A DNA stretch of 64,000 nt from Gammaproteobacteria bacterium (GTDB taxonomy: Bacteria > Pseudomonadota > Gammaproteobacteria > JAKBBU01): NCBI GenBank assembly GCA_021773195.1, contig JAJFKN010000032.1:62001-126000 (forward strand), in the 5' to 3' direction. The notes below the pieces were generated by a model that worked only from the letters and a program-made list of their open reading frames with translations, did not search any database and was not told the origin of the DNA. Positions 55,076-63,820 of the stretch are shown piece by piece. The translations under genes and the position numbers were made by a program. The first letter of the stretch is position 1; the number at the start of each line of letters is the position of its first letter.

Positions 55076-55921
55076 ATGGTATCAAAAAAAGGCATACTAT
55101 ATATAGTGGCAACACCCATTGGTAATTTGCAGGATATTAGCCCACGGGCACTTAAGCTCTTAGCAGAGGCCCATTGGATTGCCGCAGAAGACACTCGAAC
55201 CACTCAACGCCTGTTGGATCACTTTGGGATTCGAGGTCAGCTATGTTCATTTCATGAACATAATGAGCGGGAACGAGTAGCTCAAATGATAGGCTACCTA
55301 GAGGGCGGTGAGCATGTGGCGCTGGTAAGTGATGCCGGTACGCCATTGATCAGTGACCCGGGATTTAATTTGGTGCATGCTGCCCACGCGGCAGATATTT
55401 CCGTGATTCCTGTGCCAGGCCCTTGTGCCGCTATTGCTGCTTTAAGTGCAGCAGGGTTGTCGGGCAAAGGTTTTGCCTTTGAAGGTTTCTTGCCGCCTAA
55501 ATCCCAAGCGCGTTTGAATGTATTAAAAACCTTAAACAAGGAAGAGCGGGTTTTAATTTTTTATGAATCCACTCACCGTATTTTAGAAAGTTTGCAAAGT
55601 TTGTGTGAGGTATTTGGTGACGAACATCAAGGCGCCATTGGTAAAGAATTAACAAAAATGCATGAAACCGTCAAAGTGGGTCCCTTAAAAGAATTATTGG
55701 CTTGGCTAAAGGAAGATGAAAAACGTAAGAAGGGAGAGTTTGTTCTCTTAGTAGCAGGTCACGAAGGGTCTATGGATAGCTCCGAAGCGCAAGATGGGAA
55801 ACATTTATTAGGCTTGTTATTAGAAGAAATGCCCGCTTCACGGGCCGTGAAATTGGCCGTGAAAATAACCGGTTTGCCAAAGAATACTGTTTATCAATGG
55901 GCTTTGGAAGTAGGAAAATAA
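55076..55921 (+). CDS. rsmI: 16S rRNA (cytidine 1402-2'-O)-methyltransferase
   Basis: About 281 residues. The tetrapyrrole-methylase-like fold shows ILYIVATPIGNLQDIS at the start, AEDTRTTQRLLDHFGI, ALVSDAGTPLISDPG and the SAM-site VPGPCAAIAAL. Modifies C1402 in the decoding centre. Divergent from lpoA as in E. coli. ATG 55076 preferred over the upstream TTG at 55064. Confidence 0.94.
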   Translation: MVSKKGILYIVATPIGNLQDISPRALKLLAEAHWIAAEDTRTTQRLLDHFGIRGQLCSFHEHNERERVAQMIGYLEGGEHVALVSDAGTPLISDPGFNLVHAAHAADISVIPVPGPCAAIAALSAAGLSGKGFAFEGFLPPKSQARLNVLKTLNKEERVLIFYESTHRILESLQSLCEVFGDEHQGAIGKELTKMHETVKVGPLKELLAWLKEDEKRKKGEFVLLVAGHEGSMDSSEAQDGKHLLGLLLEEMPASRAVKLAVKITGLPKNTVYQWALEVGK

Positions 55922-55932
55922 GGAGAGGTATC

Positions 55933-56355
55933 ATGCTAGGGAAGTGGGTGATGGGTTTTCTCCTTGGAATAGGTTTATTAACGCTACAGCCGTGGGTCTA
56001 TGCCGACAATATTAGAGTTGCGTTGGAAACCTGTTTGCAAGTAAAAGGCACCACAACACAAGGTATGACAAGATGTTATCAACTTGCGATAAAGAAGCAG
56101 CAATTTGTTATCGAAAAGCAACAAGCTCAGTTGCAACATATTATAAAGGAATATCAATTAAATTCTTTAGCTAATATTAATCAAAGGCGCAAAGTCATAT
56201 TAGCTCAAGCTTGTCTTCCCCCTCGACCTTACAGTCAAGGTAGCATTTCCATGATAAATTACGCTATTTGTAAAATGGGTGTATACAAGGAATATTCAGA
56301 CTGGTTAGCCTCTCAGATTGACTATTATAATGAGGTAAAAAAACATGGATCCTGA
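55933..56355 (+). CDS. Secreted orphan protein
   Basis: 140 residues with a Sec signal peptide (cut after VYA near residue 24), then a cysteine-containing helical domain (Cys in LETCLQVK, TRCYQLA, AQACLPP, AICKMG), a pattern of four cysteines suggesting two disulphides in the periplasm. A weak resemblance to LprI/DUF1311-type lysozyme inhibitors exists but I cannot confirm it. ATG 55933 has GGAGAGG 5 nt upstream. It is co-directional with rsmI, beginning 11 nt after its stop. Confidence 0.65.
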   Translation: MLGKWVMGFLLGIGLLTLQPWVYADNIRVALETCLQVKGTTTQGMTRCYQLAIKKQQFVIEKQQAQLQHIIKEYQLNSLANINQRRKVILAQACLPPRPYSQGSISMINYAICKMGVYKEYSDWLASQIDYYNEVKKHGS

Positions 56356-56796
56356 ATGCCCAGTGTGGTGAACCACCTCACCTAGCAAGTACAGGCCAGA
56401 ATTTCGCGACCTGTCCCCACAGGGGAAGCAAAATATCCGGGGCCTATGGGGCTGTGATGCTGCCAATGGCCCCTGGAAAAGGGGGGGAGATTTTGTTACA
56501 ATGGCCATTCTTAATTCATGAGACTAGACCCATGCTTTCTAACGTAACATCAAATTTATCAGTAAATACCGGTGCTTACCACCTGTATGGGATTGGTGTT
56601 ACACCTGCTTTACCCATTATCGTCAATAGGCGCGGCACAACTCTCGTGGAGCAAGCTCTCTTATCCTAGACAGCCTGCCCCAGTATCGATCCATCCGGAG
56701 AATTTCCGGGAATCTATGTAATAATTAATAAGGGACTGCTCACAATCTACAACCAACCTAGTAGAGTTATGAATAGTTCGAGAGTTGGAGCTCATT
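56356..56796. repeat. Gene-free stretch with copies of a dispersed repeat
   Basis: 441 bp with no convincing gene. Near-palindromic GTGTGGTGAACCACCTCAC (about 56364-56382) is followed by CCTGTCCCCACAGGGG and then GCAAAATATCCGGGG (56428-56442), the same 15 bases as the right arm of the 25218-25250 hairpin. The region after 56520 has a short open frame (71 codons from 56454) without family support. Probably an old mobile-repeat landing site plus the promoter of yheS. Confidence 0.5.
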
Positions 56797-58371
56797 ATGA
56801 TCCAGTTAACACAATTGACCCTTTATCGTGGTCAACGCACATTATTAGAGAATGCTAATTTAACCCTGCATGGTAAGCATAAAATTGGCATTATTGGCCA
56901 CAATGGATGTGGCAAGAGTAGTTTTTTTCAAATGCTACGGGGTGAGCTTGCGCCCCACGGTGGCGAAGTTCAAATGACAAAAGGTTTGCGCCGCGCTTCT
57001 CTAGCCCAGCATCTACCGCAAAGCGATGAATTGGCTTTGGATTATGTCATGGGTGGTGACGATGAATGGGTGGCCATTCAAACGGCCTTAAAAAAAGCCG
57101 AAGCGGCTGAAGATTATGACAAAGTATGTCGCTTGCACACTCAGTTAGAAGACATTGATGGTTATACCATAGAGTCACGGGCTGCAAAAGTCATGACGGG
57201 ATTAGGCTTTACTGAGGAGGATTATATAAAGTCTGTTGCGGAATTTTCCGGTGGCTGGCAAGTACGCTTGAATCTAGCAAGAATATTATTAGCCCGTGCC
57301 GATCAATTGTTATTGGATGAGCCCACAAACCATTTGGACTTAACCGCCATAGTGTGGCTGGAAAAGTGGCTGCAAAGCTACAATGGTAGCCTGTTATTGA
57401 TCTCTCATGATAGGGATTTTTTAGATAACGTGGTAGAGCAAATTGTTCATTTTCATCAAAAGAATATGACCCTTTTTAAAGGTAATTACTCCAGCTTTGA
57501 AAAACAATGGGCGGAACAATTACTTCTGCAACAAAAACAATATGAAAAGCAACAGGCTAAAGCGGAACATTTAATGAAGTTCGTTAATCGATTTCGGGCT
57601 AAGGCATCGAAAGCCAAACAAGCGCAATCCCGTTTAAAAGCTATTGAAAAGTTACCGCAAATACAAGCAGTAGCTTCCACATCGGAATTCCAATTCGAAT
57701 TTTTCAAACCCAAGGAATTTCCAAATCCTTTAATGCGTTTTGAACAAGCGACGGTGGGTTATGATGAAAAACCCATGTTCACTGGTTTGAACTTACAATT
57801 GGTGAAAGGCCAACGTTTAGGTATTTTAGGTCCTAACGGCGAGGGCAAAACCACTTTGATAAAAGCCTTAGCCGGTGAGTTGCCGCTATTGAAGGGCGAA
57901 CGCGTCGTTTCCAGTAAATTGCCCATTGGTTATTATTCACAAAAACAATTTGAATATTTAACCCCGGACAATTCAGCATTTCAGCATATGTGCGACATAG
58001 CACCGAAAGAAACCCAACAAGCCATGCGTAATTATTTGGGGCGTTTTGGTTTTAGTCATGATTTAGCGATGCAACCCATCAAGTTTGCATCGGGGGGTGA
58101 ACGCGCGCGTTTGGTATTGGCCATGCTTATATGGCACCGCCCAGCATTGTTATTATTGGATGAACCCACAAACCATTTGGATTTGGAAATGCGCAGTGCC
58201 TTGATGTTAGCATTGCAAGATTTCGAGGGCAGTGTGGTCTTGATTTCCCATGACAGGCATCTATTACGTTCCACGGTCGATGAATATTTGTTGGTGGCTG
58301 ATGGCAAGGTGAAAGACTTTGTTGGTGACTTAGATGACTATAAGACGTGGTTGCGGCAATGGGCCGGGTAG
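56797..58371 (+). CDS. yheS: ABC-F family ATPase YheS
   Basis: About 524 residues with two ABC ATPase domains and no membrane part. First domain: Walker A GHNGCGKSS, signature FSGGWQVRLNLARILL, Walker B LLLDEPTNHLDL. Second: GPNGEGKTT, SGGERARLVLAML, LLLLDEPTNHLDL. The linker FVNRFRAKASKAKQAQSRLKAIEK is the ABC-F interdomain helix that contacts the ribosomal P-tRNA. Closest by pattern to YheS, with a shorter C-terminal extension than in E. coli. ATG 56797 with GGAG upstream. Confidence 0.92.
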   Translation: MIQLTQLTLYRGQRTLLENANLTLHGKHKIGIIGHNGCGKSSFFQMLRGELAPHGGEVQMTKGLRRASLAQHLPQSDELALDYVMGGDDEWVAIQTALKKAEAAEDYDKVCRLHTQLEDIDGYTIESRAAKVMTGLGFTEEDYIKSVAEFSGGWQVRLNLARILLARADQLLLDEPTNHLDLTAIVWLEKWLQSYNGSLLLISHDRDFLDNVVEQIVHFHQKNMTLFKGNYSSFEKQWAEQLLLQQKQYEKQQAKAEHLMKFVNRFRAKASKAKQAQSRLKAIEKLPQIQAVASTSEFQFEFFKPKEFPNPLMRFEQATVGYDEKPMFTGLNLQLVKGQRLGILGPNGEGKTTLIKALAGELPLLKGERVVSSKLPIGYYSQKQFEYLTPDNSAFQHMCDIAPKETQQAMRNYLGRFGFSHDLAMQPIKFASGGERARLVLAMLIWHRPALLLLDEPTNHLDLEMRSALMLALQDFEGSVVLISHDRHLLRSTVDEYLLVADGKVKDFVGDLDDYKTWLRQWAG

Positions 58372-58508
58372 GGCCGTTTACAATTCTACTAGATTGGCTG
58401 TGCGGCTGTTGCTCATTTACTTGCGTGTAAACTGCGCTACAGTGCTCGTCAATCAACAACCTATGCCTTCAACCTAGCGAATTGCAAACAGGCCCCCAAA
58501 TTAAATTG

Positions 58509-58541
58509 GTACTGATCCAGAGTTGAACTCTGAATCGGTAC
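58509..58541. promoter_or_regulatory. 33 bp GTAC-bounded palindrome, copy 1
   Basis: Bounded by GTAC at both ends with a perfect core palindrome CAGAGTT-G-AACTCTG (58518-58532). A second copy of the same length begins 72 bp further on. Both lie directly in front of the AAA_14 gene starting at 58616; an operator pair is the simplest reading. Confidence 0.6.
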
Positions 58542-58580
58542 AGACCTGGCTTGAAAAATCAACCAGTTACCTTTATACTT

Positions 58581-58613
58581 GTACATATTCAGAGTTCAAC
58601 TGCGGATTTGTAC
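58581..58613. promoter_or_regulatory. 33 bp GTAC-bounded palindrome, copy 2
   Basis: Same 33 bp layout as copy 1: GTAC, ATTCAGAGTT-C-AACTGCGGAT, GTAC. The left half of the core matches copy 1, the right half is degenerate. It ends 2 nt before the ATG at 58616, covering the ribosome-binding region, so binding here could block translation as well as transcription. Confidence 0.6.
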
Positions 58614-58615
58614 AA

Positions 58616-59803
58616 ATGTCAGTAATTAAGCGTGATTTAGCTTCCTTATTGGGTGACTTAATGCTCCAGTATCCTATGGTTACCATTACGGGCCCTCGGC
58701 AATCGGGTAAAACCACCTTGGTGCGCGAAGCCTACCCTAAAAAAGCGTATTTTAACTTAGAAGAGCCCGATGTCAGGGAGCGCATTTTAGCCGATCCTAA
58801 GACTTTTTTTGCTGAGCTAGGACAGGCAGGGGCTATTTTGGATGAAATTCAACAGGCTCCTGAATTGATGTCTTACATCCAAGTGATTGTGGATGAAGCA
58901 CAATCCACGGGTCAGTTTTTATTAACTGGCAGTCAGCAATTGCATTTGCATCAAGCCGTAAGCCAATCACTAGCTGGACGCACGGCTTTATTGGATCTAT
59001 TACCCTTAACTATTCAGGAGCTTAATCATGTTGGCATTCGTTACTCGCTGGATGATTATCTTTTCCACGGATTTTATCCCGGGGTATATTCACGCAATCT
59101 TAATCCCACTATGGCCTATCGAAATTATGTGAAAACCTATGTGGAACGGGATGTTCGCCAATTAGTAAACTTAAAAGATCTTGCATTATTTCAGCGTTTC
59201 ATTCAATTATCATCAGGGCGCGTAGGAAGTGTGATTAATATTGAAAGTTTATGTAATGATGTGGGAGTTACGCATAATACGTTGAATAGTTGGCTAAGCT
59301 TGCTAGAAGTTTCTTACCTGTTGATACGGCTACAACCTTACTATGAGAATTTCGGTAAACGGATTATAAAGTCACCTAAGATTTATTTTACCGACGTGGG
59401 ATTACTCAGTTATCTTCTTGGGCTGGAAAGTGCCGATAAAATCACCCACGATCGTATGCGTGGCTATATGGTAGAAAATCTGGTGATTATGGAATTTTTT
59501 AAGGCTCGAGTTAATTTAGGCAAAGAGCCTGACCTTTACTATTTTAGGGATAACCATGGTCATGAAGTGGATCTTATCGTGAGGAAGGGGCATTCCCTTA
59601 TTCCCGTTGAAATTAAATCTACCGCAACTTTCAATGAGGGGCTGTTAAAGAATATTCGCTATTACCAGAAATTAGTGGGTGATAGGGCTCCTATAGGTTT
59701 TTTAATCTATGGGGGAGAAGAAAGCTTTGTGGTTGATAATATTCATATAATGAGTTTCCGCAATGTACCAGATGCGATAAAGCTCATTGATGAAGCGACT
59801 TAA
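58616..59803 (+). CDS. AAA_14/DUF4143 ATPase, first copy
   Basis: 395 residues. N-terminal AAA-like ATPase: Walker A TGPRQSGKTT, Walker B-type AILDEIQQAPEL, sensor FLLTGSQQL and SLAGRTALLDLLPL. Middle part is helical (winged-helix-like), and the C-terminal DUF4143 domain ends with DLYYFRDNHGHEVDLIVRKGHSLIPVEIKST, the pattern E-V-D-(16)-V-E-I-K of a PD-(D/E)XK nuclease-like fold. The family is widespread and often mobile; its biological role is unknown. ATG 58616 chosen because a second palindrome ends just before it; upstream in-frame codons back to 58523 lie over the palindromes. Confidence 0.88.
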   Translation: MSVIKRDLASLLGDLMLQYPMVTITGPRQSGKTTLVREAYPKKAYFNLEEPDVRERILADPKTFFAELGQAGAILDEIQQAPELMSYIQVIVDEAQSTGQFLLTGSQQLHLHQAVSQSLAGRTALLDLLPLTIQELNHVGIRYSLDDYLFHGFYPGVYSRNLNPTMAYRNYVKTYVERDVRQLVNLKDLALFQRFIQLSSGRVGSVINIESLCNDVGVTHNTLNSWLSLLEVSYLLIRLQPYYENFGKRIIKSPKIYFTDVGLLSYLLGLESADKITHDRMRGYMVENLVIMEFFKARVNLGKEPDLYYFRDNHGHEVDLIVRKGHSLIPVEIKSTATFNEGLLKNIRYYQKLVGDRAPIGFLIYGGEESFVVDNIHIMSFRNVPDAIKLIDEAT

Positions 59804-59850
59804 GGTGTGCTCACTTGGTGGTTCCAAGGCACTATGGTAGACTAGGCCCT

Positions 59851-60191
59851 GGACCAGCTAGACAATCGCCACCTAGGTGGAGGAAAGTCCGGGCTCCATA
59901 GGGCAGGGTGCCAGGTAACGCCTGGGGAGTGATGAGCTCACGGAAAGTGCCACAGAAATTATACCGCCAGCAATAAGGGCGCAAGCCTGCTGGTAAGGGT
60001 GAAATGGTGCGGTAAGAGCGCACCGCATTGGTGGTAACATCAATGGCAGGGTAAACCCCACCCGGAGCAAGACCGAATAGGAATCCAATCATGTGCCCAC
60101 ATGGGATTCGGGTAGGTCGCTTGAGGCCTGTGGTGACACAGGACCCAGATGAATGATTGTCCACGACAGAACCCGGCTTATCGGCTGGTCC
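59851..60191 (+). ncRNA. rnpB: RNase P RNA, bacterial type A
   Basis: Catalytic RNA that trims tRNA 5' ends. The 5' GGACCAGC pairs with 3' GCTGGTCC to form helix P1. Universally conserved blocks are present: GAGGAAAGTCCGGGCTCCATAGGGCAGGGTGCCAGGTAACGCCTGG region, GGTAAGGGTGAAA, GTGCGGTAAGAGCGCACCGC, the ACCCGGAGCAAGACC stretch and the 3' ATTGTCCACGACAGAACCCGGCTTAT. A T-tract (CTTTTAT) follows. About 341 nt. The 3' last 44 bases are repeated at 61558-61601. Confidence 0.96.
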
Positions 60192-60212
60192 TTTTATATC
60201 AATGCTTCTCGA

Positions 60213-61361
60213 TTAATGGTTTGAGCCTTCCAAATATCCTGCTAACCCTATGGCATGGACTGTGTTGGATAGTGGTATTTTATATTCGCCTGGGTAGATG
60301 ACGGTTAAGCTATCAAGAGCCAAATCTTCCATAGCAATATGCATGGAACGGGTCATACGCGGGGCATCGGTATACTTAAATTCGAAACCTAAACGTTTGC
60401 CATTAAGAGTTAGCAACAAATCCAATTCAGCTTGATTATGGGTGGCCCAAAAAAAGCATTCTTCGGGCATGGCTTTGTGATGACGGATAATTTCTTCTAA
60501 TGCAAAGCCTTCCCAGGAAGCACCTACTTTGGGATGCATGATTAACTCAGCAGACTTCGTGATGCCTAATATTTGGTGGAACAATCCACTATCACGAAAG
60601 TAAATTTTAGGGCGTTTTACTTGTCGTTTACCAAGATTTTCATACCATGGTTGCAACGACCGAATCATGAATGTGCCATTTAAAATGTCTAAATAGCGAC
60701 GTATGGTGGTATCTGACAGATTAAGTGAACGCCCCAACTCTGCACTATTGGCTATATTGCCATGGTAGTGGGCTAACATCATCCAACAACGTTGTAAGTT
60801 TGCAGGTGTCATTTCAATACCCAATGCTGGGACGTCCACTTCAAAAAACGTCCGCAAATAATTTTTACGCCAATTTCGGCTGTCGGATTCTGTCTCAGCT
60901 AAATAGGCTAATGGATAACCGCCCCGTAACCATAAACGCTGCATGTCATGGCTTTCAGAATAATTGAAGGGCGTTAACTCAATATACGCTATACGACCGG
61001 CTAAACTTTCCGACGATTGTTGTAGCAGTTGCCTTGAGGTGCTACCAAGAATTAAATATTGTTGTTTAGCTTTATAATTATCAGCTAAGACTCTTAGTAC
61101 AGGAAATAAATCCGGTCGCAGCTGTACTTCATCGATAATAATCAAACCCTCTAATGGTTCCAGGGTTAGTTTAGGATGTTCAAGTAAAGCTAGATGAGTT
61201 GGATCTTCTAAATCAAAATGGTGAAAGGGTTGACTCTCAATGGTCTGAGCATACATTTTGGCTAAGGTGGTTTTGCCGCATTGCCGAGGCCCCAGTAATC
61301 CCACGATGGGATGACTGCGAAAATTAGCACCAATTGAGCGAATAAAATCTGACCTATTCAT
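60213..61361 (-). CDS. AAA_14/DUF4143 ATPase, second copy (inside the rnpB insertion)
   Basis: 382 residues, a distant relative of the copy at 58616. Walker A LLGPRQCGKTT, Walker B GLIIIDEVQLRPDL, sensor LILGSTSRQLL, SLAGRIAYIELTPF, then the helical middle and a C-terminal AELDLLLTLNGKRLGFEFKYT, i.e. E-L-D-(11)-F-E-F-K of a nuclease-like fold. No transposase features. ATG 61361, 11 nt downstream of an inverted repeat. If this is the cargo of the insertion, it may act in its own mobility or in defence; not known. Confidence 0.87.
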   Translation of the reverse strand: MNRSDFIRSIGANFRSHPIVGLLGPRQCGKTTLAKMYAQTIESQPFHHFDLEDPTHLALLEHPKLTLEPLEGLIIIDEVQLRPDLFPVLRVLADNYKAKQQYLILGSTSRQLLQQSSESLAGRIAYIELTPFNYSESHDMQRLWLRGGYPLAYLAETESDSRNWRKNYLRTFFEVDVPALGIEMTPANLQRCWMMLAHYHGNIANSAELGRSLNLSDTTIRRYLDILNGTFMIRSLQPWYENLGKRQVKRPKIYFRDSGLFHQILGITKSAELIMHPKVGASWEGFALEEIIRHHKAMPEECFFWATHNQAELDLLLTLNGKRLGFEFKYTDAPRMTRSMHIAMEDLALDSLTVIYPGEYKIPLSNTVHAIGLAGYLEGSNH

Positions 61362-61372
61362 GCTGTCATTAT

Positions 61373-61462
61373 ACCATGTAAAACCCATATTGAAAGTTGG
61401 ATTTTCATGATTTATGGGGAATAACCATGAAAAATAGATATTTAATATGGGTTTTTCATGGT
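61373..61462. promoter_or_regulatory. 90 bp inverted repeat upstream of the second AAA_14 gene
   Basis: ACCATGTAAAACCCATATT (61373-61391) and AATATGGGTTTTTCATGGT (61444-61462) are inverted copies with one mismatch; inner ATTTTCATG and CATGAAAAAT arms extend the symmetry. It begins 11 nt upstream of the gene start, like the palindromes of the other AAA_14 gene. Operator pair or element end are both possible. Confidence 0.6.
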
Positions 61463-61557
61463 TTAAGATGTGGTCTAATAGGTATTTTCACATCTTAAAA
61501 CAGATTCTTTGCTGTTTGAAGCTTTAGATAGAGGCTAACTTATTGATTTTATAGGAA

Positions 61558-61601
61558 AATGATTGTCCACGAGAGAACCCGGCTTATGGGCTGGTCCTTT
61601 T
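61558..61601 (+). repeat. Partial rnpB 3' end copy
   Basis: 42 of 44 bases match the 3' end of rnpB (60152-60195), including CCGGCTTAT-GGCTGGTCC and the T-run. It has no upstream rnpB body, so it is not functional RNase P RNA. Confidence 0.9.
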
Positions 61602-61623
61602 CTTTAGAATTGCGTGGGGTGGG

Positions 61624-63690
61624 TTAACCGCTGCCGCCTTTAGCATGACCAAATACAGCACTTTGAAATTGCCCATTAGTTCTACTAGGATCGCTACCCT
61701 TAACTGCGATGGTGCGGCGGCGAAGTTCTTCTTTGGTGGGTACCCTGTCCCATAGGCCCCACCTATGCTGTTGCGTTACAGTTGGACGATGGTCTTGGGG
61801 GGAAGCCACTGGTAATGAGCACCTCCCATTTGCGCTGGGGTGGAAGTCATTTGGTCCATCCACAGACATGGACATTCTGGTATACCGACTTGATTTCTTT
61901 GGAGGTTGTGATTCTTGATGTACTCCGAATCTACCTAGCATGGATGCAGCAAGAGAAGTCCTAGCACTGCGGTCACCTAGCCCAGATGACGACATGTCAG
62001 GAAAAGAGCGTGTGCCGGTTTCATCTAGGGGAATATCAACGTTGGGTTGGGCAATACCGCGGAGAAGAAAAGCAAAGGTTGATCGGAAAACTATAAATCG
62101 TTCATCATTGCTGAATGTGGTTTCATATTCAGGGGATGAAATATCATCTTGATTGAGTTTAGCCTTTAATATCTTGCAATGGTTAGAAGCCTTTTTGTAA
62201 TCTTCAAAAGCCTTTTTGCAACCTTCAGAATCGTTTTTTAATTTTTCATGAGCTTTTTTAAATTCGTTAGAACTTATTTGGTAAGTTTGGGCAGCCGATT
62301 TCGCTTGCAGCATTAGTCGATATGGGTCTTTAAGATCAGGAGGCAATTTATCTATCGGAAATTTATGACCCTGCTCCATGATTGACGTCATAAGGTCCAC
62401 AGAAGGTTGAAACGGTTTTTTGGCAGCAGCTTTTGCTGCTTGCTCTGCACACTGTTTTGCTTTTTCCTTAGTAGCAAGGAGAACTTTCATATCAGATGAA
62501 AGAAAACTATCTGCCTTAGCTTTAAGTCTAGCTTCTTTCTCAGCTGTATCCTCTACAATTAAAGTAGCCTCAGTATAAGCTTTTAGAGCATCACTAGGTT
62601 CTATTGCAATTTTTTGTGGTTGAGTAGCGGCCAAAATGGCTACATGTTGGTACCATGGATGCAATTCTAATTGGTCCTGTGAGCTAAGGTCACTTCTCAC
62701 GGCAAAGGGTTTGTAAAGCTGTACTTTTGCTACGGTTTGAGCAATTTCTAAAACTTCGAATACATCTCTTAGTAACTGTTCGGCACGTATTGCACGTTGG
62801 TTCCCATCGGGCGGAGAAGAGTTATAAATGAAGTGAAGTAAAGAAAACCAACGTTGGTGCATGGTGTATATTTGTTCTGGATTCCCGAATGATAATACTA
62901 GTAGGGCATCAGCCTTACACCAGTGCATACATTTATCGGACTCTAATTCTGATTTTCTTTTTTCTATTTCGAGCTTTAATCTTTCTATTTTTTTATGGCA
63001 TTTTGATATGGTCTCTAAAAATAGGCTTTTTATTGTTACTAAATATTGAATATCTTCTTCACAAAGGCATAGGATATTTATTGCTACTTGCTCTAGTTCA
63101 GTTAATCGAATTTTAATGGCTTGAACTTCTTCTTTTACTTGCCTTAGTTCACGTTGAAAGCGAAGTAATTCTACTTCCTTATCATTTGTCACATAAGCAG
63201 GGAAGTATTTTTCAATAAGTGTTGTTAAAGGCTCAGCCACAAGTGTTGTTAAAGGCTCAGCCACTGGTATTTTATCCCACTCTATCAGCAGTTCTTCGTG
63301 AAGATAGCTTGTTCGTAGAGGTTTGGACGTTTTAATTGATATAAGAAATTGAAGCGGGGTACATATGGTCTTGTGCATGAAGTGGGGTTGGGAGAAGAGG
63401 TAAGGAAGTAGCAGAAGGAAGTCTGTAACGGACACTCCTGCTTCTTGAGGCAAATACACAGTTGAATTTTTATTTATTTTCTTTTTCAATAAATCTATAT
63501 GCACAACATTATGAGGGATCTTGCCAAAGTCATAGGGTTGTAGACCTAACCAAGGCCTCATATTGCGCTCATGCACTATGCGCTCTTCATCGGTCATTTC
63601 TGGTAATCGGGGGGTGAGAGCAATGGATTCACGGGTGTAGACTTCAGCGTCTTCATCTGAGCTAGAATACCCTGGGCCCTTTTTAAACAT
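61624..63690 (-). CDS. Large coiled-coil orphan protein, possible effector
   Basis: 688 residues, soluble, no signal peptide or membrane helix. Residues about 170-250 and 380-520 are Lys/Glu/Ala-rich and strongly helical, consistent with coiled coils (RFQRELRQVKEEVQAIKIRL; AKADSFLSSDMKVLLATKEK). The C-terminal 150 residues are Ser/Arg/Pro-rich and probably disordered. An in-frame tandem copy of 8 codons (VAEPLTTL) lies near residue 145. The overall make-up (large, coiled-coil, no homologues I recognise, unstructured tail) is common among Legionella and Coxiella effectors. No PmrA box was found upstream. Confidence 0.65.
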   Translation of the reverse strand: MFKKGPGYSSSDEDAEVYTRESIALTPRLPEMTDEERIVHERNMRPWLGLQPYDFGKIPHNVVHIDLLKKKINKNSTVYLPQEAGVSVTDFLLLLPYLFSQPHFMHKTICTPLQFLISIKTSKPLRTSYLHEELLIEWDKIPVAEPLTTLVAEPLTTLIEKYFPAYVTNDKEVELLRFQRELRQVKEEVQAIKIRLTELEQVAINILCLCEEDIQYLVTIKSLFLETISKCHKKIERLKLEIEKRKSELESDKCMHWCKADALLVLSFGNPEQIYTMHQRWFSLLHFIYNSSPPDGNQRAIRAEQLLRDVFEVLEIAQTVAKVQLYKPFAVRSDLSSQDQLELHPWYQHVAILAATQPQKIAIEPSDALKAYTEATLIVEDTAEKEARLKAKADSFLSSDMKVLLATKEKAKQCAEQAAKAAAKKPFQPSVDLMTSIMEQGHKFPIDKLPPDLKDPYRLMLQAKSAAQTYQISSNEFKKAHEKLKNDSEGCKKAFEDYKKASNHCKILKAKLNQDDISSPEYETTFSNDERFIVFRSTFAFLLRGIAQPNVDIPLDETGTRSFPDMSSSGLGDRSARTSLAASMLGRFGVHQESQPPKKSSRYTRMSMSVDGPNDFHPSANGRCSLPVASPQDHRPTVTQQHRWGLWDRVPTKEELRRRTIAVKGSDPSRTNGQFQSAVFGHAKGGSG
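63217..63264. repeat. Perfect 24 bp tandem repeat inside the coiled-coil gene
   Basis: AAGTGTTGTTAAAGGCTCAG plus CCAC occurs twice back to back (63217-63240 and 63241-63264), adding 8 residues without breaking the frame. The identity indicates a recent duplication. Confidence 0.95.
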
Positions 63691-63820
63691 TGTAATCCAT
63701 TTATCTTATTGGTGAGTTTATAGCTCTAATGGGTGATTTTTCTAGGTTTTACCTAAAAAGTGTTACTGTATTTTAACGTAAAGGGTCTGGGATTCCAAGC
63801 GAAAGTCAGTAATTCCTTGA

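Larger units (their letters stand above)
60152..61601. mobile_element. One-gene insertion bounded by duplicated rnpB 3' ends
   Basis: The last 44 bases of the rnpB region (60152-60195, AATGATTGTCC... to CTTTT) recur in the same orientation at 61558-61601 with two C-to-G changes. The segment between them, unit length 1406 bp, holds a single minus-strand AAA_14/DUF4143 gene and its upstream palindrome. This is the signature of site-specific integration into the 3' end of a conserved RNA gene, which rebuilds the gene and leaves a partial copy at the far side. No integrase or recombinase is inside. Confidence 0.75.

Noticed and set aside
56454..56669. 71-codon open frame between the secreted orphan and yheS
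   Set aside because: No ribosome site, overlaps repeat sequence, composition not protein-like and no recognisable family.
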